From an uncultured Bacilli bacterium (GTDB lineage Bacteria > Bacillota_I > Bacilli_A > RF39 > UBA660), in assembly GCA_944332105.1 (NCBI GenBank), contig CALVJI010000009.1:1-23830 (forward strand): DNA of 23,830 nucleotides. The letters are read 5' to 3'. The position numbers were made by a program, and so were the translations under genes. Positions 7,567-13,503 of the stretch are shown piece by piece (within the stretch, counting starts at the first letter, position 1; every line of letters begins with the position of its first letter). The notes under the pieces are model-generated. The model did not search any database. It was given only the letters and a program-made list of their open reading frames with translations, and had not been told where the DNA came from.

Positions 7567-9318
7567 TTAATCACCTATGCCACAAGTTCCAATATTATAA
7601 AGTCCAAACAATTCAAAGAGAATTTCTAATAGCAACGGCAAGAAAAAGATAAGTAGTCCTACCACTAGTCGTTTAATAGTTCGCTCATTTGCTTTTTTAG
7701 TCGCATCGGCATTCGAACTAGCAATTGCTTTCATATAATCTATAGTCGTCAAAATAATCACAAGCACAGGTGTAACAATCTGGATCAAGAAAAACAAATC
7801 ATCAAAGAAAAGTTTCAAAGTAGTTTCATTTCCATCTGCATCATAAAATAAAGTATCACAGGAAAAATAATTTGCATCGATTTGTACTGCTCCAAAAGCA
7901 TTAGGATAAGGATCAACAGCTAACCCCGTTTTTTTATTGGTAGTTCCTGTTGAAACAAGCTTATCACCCCAGTTAACATATCGATAAAAGATTTTAAAAC
8001 TACCATTTCCATAACGAACTTGCGGGCCAGTTACTGCTCCACTACTTCCTGAATGCAAAAAAACATTCTCCCCATTAATTTTTCCAATATAAATACCAAT
8101 ATGATTGTAATTGCTAGAAGAAGGATCACTTGCTCCTGTTCGATTTAAAGCGATATCCCCAGGTACTAAGTCTACTTCATTAATGCGCTCAAATAAAGCA
8201 TGACTCGTAAAACCAGCTGTCGTATTATCCCCAACATCAGTAATACCACCATTATAAAAAGCCCATGAAACATAGTCAGAACAATCCACTGCAGCAGGAA
8301 TAGCATTAGATAAAACTTGCGAAGAAGACAAAGCTCCATATTGATAAACAATTCCCTTGTCGACAAGCGAGGCTGCAGCTTTAATAACTTCAACTCTACC
8401 TTCACTAATTTTATCTGGCCAACTTGCCTGTGCTTCTTCTAACACACTTTTCATTACATCACTAATATCCCAATCATCAAAAGTAATATCATTAGAAGGC
8501 ATTGGAATTTCACCAGATACTCCTAAATAGGAATTGATCCCATCAGCGATAGCATAAGCCATATTAGTTAAAGTATTGGTATCATGGTTAGAAGCTCGAT
8601 CACCTAATTCTAAAAAAACAGAAGGAATAGTAGAATAAGATGTCTGAATCAAATCCATATCCACAGACCCACCATTATAAGTAGAAATGCCCGCGCTCTC
8701 TACTGCCAAGGCAATCGCATTTCCTAATTGGTTATGTTCTTGCCACATTCCGTTTACCGGAGCCATCACCTTATAACTAGTAACATCAGGAACTTGCAAA
8801 AAGAAAACACCTTTATTAGTAGCAGTGCTATCCCAATGAAAAGTAACGTGTATATCCGCGTTATTATTGGCCATTACTGTACGCGCGACATCATCTAGTT
8901 CTACCGTACTATCATCCCGAATCATGAGCACATTATATCCAAGTTCCAATAAAATGTCTTTTAAAATATTAGCCATTTCTAAAGTTACTTCACTTTCCTC
9001 TGCGCCATCTGCAAAAGTTGAACCATTAGAAACTACATAACACTCCGTAGAACCTAAAGCATTCATCCCACTAGTTACAGTAGAGGAACCATCAGGATGA
9101 CAAAGTGTCGTGATATTTTCATCCCCCAAAGTCCCATAGCTTGCATTAAGCGCGACCGTATACCCATTAGCCATATCTGCTTCATAAAGAAAAGAAGTTC
9201 CAGCCGTAATTTTAGCATAAGAACCATATTCCCAATTTGTATCAAAAGAGATCGTTCGTGCTTCTACCTGTAAACAAAAGAAAAGAAAAAGTAGAAAAGT
9301 ATATACTATTTTTTTCAC
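7567..9318 (-). CDS. amidase_3 - NlpC/P60 - VirB2-like fusion hydrolase
   Basis: Protein of 583 aa that joins two wall-hydrolase domains to a T4SS pilin-like membrane module. A signal peptide spans 1 to about 20 (ending VEA). Residues 50-266 resemble N-acetylmuramoyl-L-alanine amidase (Amidase_3): CHPDG (73-77), LGYNVLMIRDD (126-136), TFHWDS with His161, and the catalytic-type Glu237 in FLELGDRAS. Residues 310-448 are NlpC/P60 endopeptidase-like: Cys346 in VDCSDYVSW, His406 in NHIGIYIG and His422 as likely triad. Residues 485-583 are a type B two-helix module (helices about 505-527 and 550-572, Cys487, Cys579). The start is a GTG; an in-frame stop three codons upstream rules out a longer form. 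Expected role: opening peptidoglycan for the T4SS assembly, comparable to VirB1 or Tn916-type hydrolases but tethered by a pilin-like anchor. The first amidase zinc ligand appears lost (Ser60-Tyr61 where GH is usual). Confidence 0.85.
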   Translation of the reverse strand: MKKIVYTFLLFLFFCLQVEARTISFDTNWEYGSYAKITAGTSFLYEADMANGYTVALNASYGTLGDENITTLCHPDGSSTVTSGMNALGSTECYVVSNGSTFADGAEESEVTLEMANILKDILLELGYNVLMIRDDSTVELDDVARTVMANNNADIHVTFHWDSTATNKGVFFLQVPDVTSYKVMAPVNGMWQEHNQLGNAIALAVESAGISTYNGGSVDMDLIQTSYSTIPSVFLELGDRASNHDTNTLTNMAYAIADGINSYLGVSGEIPMPSNDITFDDWDISDVMKSVLEEAQASWPDKISEGRVEVIKAAASLVDKGIVYQYGALSSSQVLSNAIPAAVDCSDYVSWAFYNGGITDVGDNTTAGFTSHALFERINEVDLVPGDIALNRTGASDPSSSNYNHIGIYIGKINGENVFLHSGSSGAVTGPQVRYGNGSFKIFYRYVNWGDKLVSTGTTNKKTGLAVDPYPNAFGAVQIDANYFSCDTLFYDADGNETTLKLFFDDLFFLIQIVTPVLVIILTTIDYMKAIASSNADATKKANERTIKRLVVGLLIFFLPLLLEILFELFGLYNIGTCGIGD

Positions 9319-9346
9319 TTTGAATCACAACCTATTTACATTTTTT

Positions 9347-9355
9347 ATTATAACA
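9347..9355 (-). promoter_or_regulatory. extended -10 promoter before the fusion hydrolase
   Basis: TGTTATAAT on the minus strand, the same nine bases as at 7532-7540, with no consensus -35. It lies directly after the hairpin terminator at 9385-9405 and about 29 nt before the hydrolase GTG, so the hydrolase unit can be transcribed independently of the upstream pilin-like genes. Confidence 0.55.
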
Positions 9356-9384
9356 ATTTTTTATCTAAATTTCATTAAAAACAG

Positions 9385-9405
9385 AAAAAACTGGAAAAAC
9401 CAGTT
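9385..9405 (-). terminator. rho-independent terminator after the 104-aa pilin-like gene
   Basis: Minus-strand RNA has AACTGG, a TTTTT loop and CCAGTT, followed by a T-run (9390 to 9385). The hairpin begins three nt after the stop codon of the 104-aa gene. Confidence 0.7.
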
Positions 9406-9407
9406 AC

Positions 9408-9722
9408 TCATATACAACTACTTACATTCCAAATACATTTAAAGCATTCATCATAACTTGCCTGATAGTTACCCCAAGAATCAACCCAACTAAAAATCAA
9501 ATCAATAAACGCTGGTAAAAAGAAAATAACGACCCCGGCAACACAACGCATAATTAAAGATTTTATTGCTTTTCTAATTTCATCATCTTTCGAACCAATA
9601 ATAGCTTTAAAAAAATCAATCATGCCAAAGCCAATAATGATAATTGGAATAAAAATCTTTGCAATTCGTACAATATGTCCAATAATAATAAAAGTTGAAC
9701 TTAATCCGCTACAATAATTCAT
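9408..9722 (-). CDS. minimal VirB2-like two-helix Cys protein (type A)
   Basis: Protein of 104 aa with no signal peptide: Cys4, helix 1 (about 10-36, with PIIIIGFGMID), the loop FKAIIGSKDDEIRKAIKS, helix 2 (about 60-80, GVVIFFLPAFIDLIF), then a tail with Cys93, Cys96 and Cys103 (pattern CxxCIW....C). The positive loop suggests both ends lie outside, as in VirB2. The core closely matches the ends of the 288-, 276- and 495-aa neighbours and the 124-aa protein, so these are paralogues. It starts 2 nt after the stop of the 288-aa gene with no good Shine-Dalgarno, implying translational coupling. A pilin-like subunit role is inference from topology and neighbours. Confidence 0.65.
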   Translation of the reverse strand: MNYCSGLSSTFIIIGHIVRIAKIFIPIIIIGFGMIDFFKAIIGSKDDEIRKAIKSLIMRCVAGVVIFFLPAFIDLIFSWVDSWGNYQASYDECFKCIWNVSSCI

Positions 9723-9724
9723 TT

Positions 9725-10591
9725 TTATTCACACTCCCGAACATTTAATACACATTTTTGACAAGCATTAAATTCTCCTTCAATGTTAGCCCATGAATCA
9801 ATCAAAGAAAATACAATACTTACTAAAGTAGGTAAAAAGAAAATAACGACGCCAGCAATACAACGCATCACCAAAGAACGAATCGATTTTTTTAATTCAT
9901 CATCCTTACTACCAATAATCGCCCGAAATAGATCAATCACACCAAATGCAATAATTAGTAAGGGAATAACTATTTTTATAATTTGTAAAATTCGTCCAAT
10001 AAATTTTAAAGGTTCTTTTAATTTACCACAATATTCTGTATCATCTAAAGAAATAGTCTCATTAGAGTCATTACCTGTATCGGGTCTATCCGGTGTTGTC
10101 GTATTACCATTATCACCAGTTTGTGAATTGTTAACTTCATCTTGTTTACTGGCATTAAAATAGTATACATCACCTGGATCTCCTGGACCATCACCATTAT
10201 ACATTTCGATTTTAGAATTCGTTGTAATAGAAGCTCCTCGATTCGTTAATTGTTCAAAAGTATAACGACTACAAGAGTCTTCTGTATCACACAAAACATA
10301 ACGTCCTCGCTCATCTATATAATAAAACATTCTCGTATTTCCATATAAAGTGGAATAATATTCTTGTTGCTCATAGTCATCATAATAATAAGTGTGTCCC
10401 TCATATATGATTTGTTCACTACCTAAATGAAAAGTAGCCCCTTCTTGATTTTGAGAAATAGCAAAGCACCCTGGTTCTCTTCCACCACATAACATATAGT
10501 TTCCATCATCGGTTTGATAATAATAAGCCGCGGCATTACTAACGGTCATAAAAAGAAAAAAACTCAAAAACACCATAACAACTTTTTTCAT
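9725..10591 (-). CDS. exported VirB2-like protein with duplicated outer domain
   Basis: Protein of 288 aa. A signal peptide (1 to about 21, ending SNAAA) precedes an ectodomain made of two similar units, about 23-71 and 89-145. Each begins YY/FYY, has G.Y.LC (Cys35; G.YVLC, Cys101) with a second Cys 6-7 residues later (42; 107), and continues to a GA(T/S) turn and a Tyr-rich end. A low-complexity Asn/Thr/Asp/Gly linker (about 150-180) leads to the type A module: Cys187, helix 1 (about 195-222), loop FRAIIGSKDDELKKSIRS, helix 2 (about 244-265), and a tail with Cys277, Cys280 and Cys287 (CQKCVLNVREC). It sits between the 276- and 104-aa paralogues in one operon, 1 nt after the former. No enzymatic motif is seen in the outer domain. 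Confidence 0.65.
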   Translation of the reverse strand: MKKVVMVFLSFFLFMTVSNAAAYYYQTDDGNYMLCGGREPGCFAISQNQEGATFHLGSEQIIYEGHTYYYDDYEQQEYYSTLYGNTRMFYYIDERGRYVLCDTEDSCSRYTFEQLTNRGASITTNSKIEMYNGDGPGDPGDVYYFNASKQDEVNNSQTGDNGNTTTPDRPDTGNDSNETISLDDTEYCGKLKEPLKFIGRILQIIKIVIPLLIIAFGVIDLFRAIIGSKDDELKKSIRSLVMRCIAGVVIFFLPTLVSIVFSLIDSWANIEGEFNACQKCVLNVRECE

Positions 10592-10592
10592 T

Positions 10593-11423
10593 TTAATTCA
10601 TCCCTTCTATTCTACAAGAATCACTACTACAACTATTGGTATCACAATCCGGATTTAATAAGCAATCCGTACAACAGCACCATGAGTTTTCATACTGGGA
10701 CCATTCATTGACCATATTAAGAACAAATTGAACAATTCCCGGCAATAAGAATATAGCAACTCCCGCGATTACACGAATAATGATTGAACGTACAGCTTTA
10801 AAAATACGATCATCCTTAGAAGAAGTAATGGCTTTATATAAGTCAACAATTCCAAATGCAATAATTAATAAAGGAACCACAATTTTAGCAAAACTCACAA
10901 TCGTTCCAAAAAATTTCATAGTTTTCCGATATTCTGGCATATTACAAACATCACTAATCGAAGTATCATCAATATTATAATTAGGTGCATCCTCTTCTTC
11001 TGTTCCTTCATCCCGCGAAAGCGTCTCTTCATTATATAATTCAGCTAAATAATAATCTTGTGAATTAAAATCATCAAGTACGCTATTTGCTTCATCATAG
11101 GAATTATAAGCATAAAGACGATACCCATTAAGACCACTTCCCAAACGAACAACTAAATACTCTGGACAAGCATCATTTTCTTGTACCCAATCCTTAGCCA
11201 CAAAAGTTCCATACATAGCTTTATCCCAATTTAAGATATCCTCTGCATTTGAACTTGCTAAAGCAGTCCCATCCGTTTCGACATAACATTGCTGCGTATA
11301 ATCATCAAAAATATCACACCGAACATCTACTACATTTTCTGTTTCATAATGGCAAATTCTTTTTGCTTCTACATTTAAAGAAAACAGAAAAAACAAAATA
11401 ACAATTAGGCCAATTTTTTTCAC
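10593..11423 (-). CDS. exported VirB2-like protein with Cys-rich tail
   Basis: Protein of 276 aa. The signal peptide is about 1-20 (ending VEA). The outer domain (about 22-110) starts RICHYE (Cys24), contains DIFDD and NAEDILNWD, and ends ACPEYLVV (Cys86) then GYRLY. The same landmarks occur in the first outer domain of the 495-aa neighbour. An acidic linker precedes the type A two-helix module (Cys160; helices about 172-193 and 212-235; loop YKAITSSKDDRIFKAVRS). The tail is unusually Cys-rich (249-251, 254, 260, 265, 270). The start is GTG at 11423: AGGGA lies about 5 nt upstream, and the overlapping ATG runs straight into TGA. Own promoter at 11451-11459. Confidence 0.65.
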   Translation of the reverse strand: MKKIGLIVILFFLFSLNVEAKRICHYETENVVDVRCDIFDDYTQQCYVETDGTALASSNAEDILNWDKAMYGTFVAKDWVQENDACPEYLVVRLGSGLNGYRLYAYNSYDEANSVLDDFNSQDYYLAELYNEETLSRDEGTEEEDAPNYNIDDTSISDVCNMPEYRKTMKFFGTIVSFAKIVVPLLIIAFGIVDLYKAITSSKDDRIFKAVRSIIIRVIAGVAIFLLPGIVQFVLNMVNEWSQYENSWCCCTDCLLNPDCDTNSCSSDSCRIEGMN

Positions 11424-11450
11424 ATAAATCCCTACTTTTCCTTACAACTC

Positions 11451-11459
11451 ATTATATCA
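11451..11459 (-). promoter_or_regulatory. extended -10 promoter before the 276/288/104-aa operon
   Basis: TGATATAAT within ACTGATATAATG on the minus strand. The same 12 bases occur at the promoter of the preceding gene. There is no clear -35. Only a weak AT hairpin precedes it after the 495-aa gene, so partial readthrough is likely. Confidence 0.55.
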
Positions 11460-11487
11460 GTTTCTTAATAAAAAAACTAGTTATTAT

Positions 11488-12975
11488 TTAATCTGATTCT
11501 CGAATAATACATGCACTTTCATCATTTGGATCTAAAATACAATTAACGCAATTAGCAAAATCACTACGCTTATCTGGTGAAATAATATCATCCGCCGCAT
11601 CAAATACCATTTGAATAATCGTTGGAGCCAAGAAAATAACAACCCCTATAACAATATTCCGAACAATAGTCTTAGCATATTTTTTCGCATCATCTTCTTT
11701 TCCAGAAGTAATAATTTTAAACAGATTAACAAAGCCCATTATAATGATAATCGCAGGCACTAAAATTTTAGCAATGAAAAGCAATAATCCCACAAATTTA
11801 AGAGTTCGCGCAACAGTTGGTTCACCACAAAAATTATCTAAACTAATATCACAGTTTCCATTTTCACAAAGTTTATCAGGATCAAACTTTCCACCTTCGT
11901 CATCTCTAATACCAGAATTTTGATCATCTTCAAATCCCGTCGAATTATCAGGACTACCATTCTCCCAAGTCTCAGGTTCTTCACTAGTAATAACATAGTG
12001 AGAAGAAGAACCATTATAGAATTGAAAATATATCGGTGTAGTTTCACAAGTATTTTCATTCCAATATGTATCGTATAAATTAGGATCTACAGAAAACAAA
12101 ATATTATTGACAGTGACAACACCATCATAATAAGAAGAAGCTCCTCGATCTGTTTCATTATTTTCTCTAACTGAAAACATTCGCTCACCGTTTACATCAT
12201 AATAAAAATCAATAATTAGTTGATTATTAACCCTATCTGTAGAATATCTTGTACAAATATTTTTACTTTGATCTTCTTTTTCTTGTGAATTCGAAACATT
12301 TTCAAATTCCCCTTCAACTCTCACCGCAGACTCACCATTACTACAAATAACAGAATCATACTTTAATTCATAAGATGAAATTTCTTCACAAAAATACAAT
12401 TCTGGACAATCTGGTGTCAATGTGCCATTTGAATACATATAAGAATAGTAACCATTTAAAGAATACAAAATTCCACCAAGCGGTCCAAAAAAATCTCCTC
12501 CAAGACCATAAGGCAAATGAGAATAAGATAAAAAATCGTCCCTTTGAATTTCAATTCGTACCTCACGACTTGTACCATCAGTCAAAGCTAAATTATAGGA
12601 ACAAACAGCTAATGGCGAAGTCGTATCTAAAGTCAATACTGTTCCAGAATTTAATTGTTGTCTATCATTAGCAACATGAACTTGATAGCCAAAACTACTA
12701 TGCAAAGAGGCATAAGCTGGACATGAAGAAGTATTTAAATCATCCCATCCTTGAGCGTCCTCAGAATTTCCAAATCCGCTATTGCCATTTTCTGAATTTC
12801 CATTATATTTTTTTACATACGCCATAGATGAATTATCATCAAAAATATAGACATATACAATATTACTTTCATTTTCATCACTATAACGGCAACTCTGAGT
12901 AATTTCTTTTGCTTGAACTGGCAATGACACAAATAATAAAGCCATAAAAAATATTAATAGTTTTATCTTCCTCAT
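11488..12975 (-). CDS. large exported VirB2-like protein with repeated outer domains
   Basis: Protein of 495 aa. The signal peptide is about 1-22 (ending VQA). The outer region (about 27-330) reads as three related Cys-bounded units. Each opens with C plus Y/RY within three residues (Cys29 CRYSDE; Cys125 CSYN; Cys241 CTRYST), continues with an alternating hydrophobic strand, and closes at a Cys-Pro-like site followed by aromatic residues (Cys85 CPAY; Cys190 CPELYF; Cys310 CETTPIYF). A linker of Gly, Asn and Asp (about 335-375) leads to the type A module: Cys383, helices about 393-416 and 439-459, loop FKIITSGKEDDAKKYAKT, and tail Cys476, Cys479, Cys489. ATG 12975 is preferred over the GTG at 12987 because GTGGGGA lies 6 nt upstream and it gives the MRKIK signal start. 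No catalytic motif is recognised; an adhesin- or sensor-like display role is inference. Confidence 0.6.
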   Translation of the reverse strand: MRKIKLLIFFMALLFVSLPVQAKEITQSCRYSDENESNIVYVYIFDDNSSMAYVKKYNGNSENGNSGFGNSEDAQGWDDLNTSSCPAYASLHSSFGYQVHVANDRQQLNSGTVLTLDTTSPLAVCSYNLALTDGTSREVRIEIQRDDFLSYSHLPYGLGGDFFGPLGGILYSLNGYYSYMYSNGTLTPDCPELYFCEEISSYELKYDSVICSNGESAVRVEGEFENVSNSQEKEDQSKNICTRYSTDRVNNQLIIDFYYDVNGERMFSVRENNETDRGASSYYDGVVTVNNILFSVDPNLYDTYWNENTCETTPIYFQFYNGSSSHYVITSEEPETWENGSPDNSTGFEDDQNSGIRDDEGGKFDPDKLCENGNCDISLDNFCGEPTVARTLKFVGLLLFIAKILVPAIIIIMGFVNLFKIITSGKEDDAKKYAKTIVRNIVIGVVIFLAPTIIQMVFDAADDIISPDKRSDFANCVNCILDPNDESACIIRESD

Positions 12976-13004
12976 ATATATCCCCACATTTCCTCAATAT
13001 AACC

Positions 13005-13013
13005 ATTATATCA
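13005..13013 (-). promoter_or_regulatory. extended -10 promoter before the 495-aa gene
   Basis: TGATATAAT within ACTGATATAATG on the minus strand, identical over 12 bases to the site at 11451. It immediately follows the terminator at 13022-13051 and gives a leader of about 20 nt. Confidence 0.6.
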
Positions 13014-13021
13014 GTAAACAC

Positions 13022-13051
13022 AAAAAAAAACTAGTTTTTCTACTAGTTTTT
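13022..13051 (-). terminator. rho-independent terminator after the 124-aa gene
   Basis: Minus-strand AAAAACTAGT pairs with ACTAGTTTTT (13042-13051 with 13026-13035) around a 6-nt loop, and the T-run continues to 13022. The stem overlaps the stop codon of the 124-aa gene, so the first pilin-like gene is largely a separate transcript. Confidence 0.75.
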
Positions 13052-13424
13052 ACAAGTTACCATTCCAAACGTCTTCTGCATAACCACTACATTCACCATT
13101 TGGATTAACAATACAAGTTCGACAAATATCCCAATCTTCTTCTACTTCTCCAAAACTAGAGATGAAGCCCATAACAAGGCCAACAATCGTTGGTAAGAAG
13201 AAAATAATAACACCGGCAACTGCCCGATAAGCTAGAGACTTAGTTGCCTTTTTGATTTCATCATCTTTTGAAGCGACAACGGCCCTACCTAAATCAAGCA
13301 TACCCCAAATAATTAATAAAATTGGAATAACAATTTTAAATACTAATAATACATAACCTACAATTTGCCAAACGTTTGCTGAATGTGCGCAGAAACCTGC
13401 AGAAGTTCCTATATCTGCTCCCAT
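13050..13424 (-). CDS. minimal VirB2-like two-helix Cys protein (type A), first gene
   Basis: Protein of 124 aa without a signal peptide. Cys12 (FCAHS) precedes helix 1 (about 19-45, VIPILLIIWGMLDLG). The loop RAVVASKDDEIKKATKS precedes helix 2 (about 68-92, AGVIIFFLPTIVGLVMGF), and the tail has Cys101, Cys104 and Cys112 (CRTCIVNPNGEC). The four-Cys frame and SKDDE loop define the type A family in this locus. It is the first gene of the locus, with its own -35/-10 promoter and its own terminator, as expected for an abundantly made subunit. GAGG lies 8 nt before the ATG. It is the best candidate for the major pilin-like subunit (inference). Confidence 0.65.
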   Translation of the reverse strand: MGADIGTSAGFCAHSANVWQIVGYVLLVFKIVIPILLIIWGMLDLGRAVVASKDDEIKKATKSLAYRAVAGVIIFFLPTIVGLVMGFISSFGEVEEDWDICRTCIVNPNGECSGYAEDVWNGNL

Positions 13425-13448
13425 AATTAATACCTCATTTCTATACTT

Positions 13449-13477
13449 ATTTTATATTTATTTTATTTTTAAGTCAA
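13449..13477 (-). promoter_or_regulatory. sigma-A-type promoter for the 124-aa gene
   Basis: On the minus strand TTGACT (13477-13472) is 17 nt from TAAAAT (13454-13449); TATAAA at 15 nt is an alternative -10. It lies between the pyruvate kinase stop and the first T4SS-locus gene. I see no terminator hairpin for pyruvate kinase in 13478-13503, so readthrough from it is possible. Confidence 0.55.
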
Positions 13478-13503
13478 GTAAAATGTCATTTATGTGTCAA
13501 TAA

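Noticed and set aside
9783..10980. Plus-strand open frames at 9783-10163 and 10780-10980
   Set aside because: They lie opposite well-formed genes with signal peptides and conserved helices, and show no ribosome site or family features.
11461..11487. Strong terminator after the 495-aa gene
   Set aside because: Only AACTAGTT without a loop and a short A/T pairing can be drawn; too weak to list as a terminator.
2116..13424. Complete integrative conjugative element or prophage
   Set aside because: No integrase, relaxase, coupling ATPase, replication gene or flanking direct repeat is seen, and base composition looks like the neighbouring housekeeping genes by eye.
13425..13503. Terminator for pyruvate kinase
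   Set aside because: No stem followed by a T-run could be found; only short AT palindromes are present.
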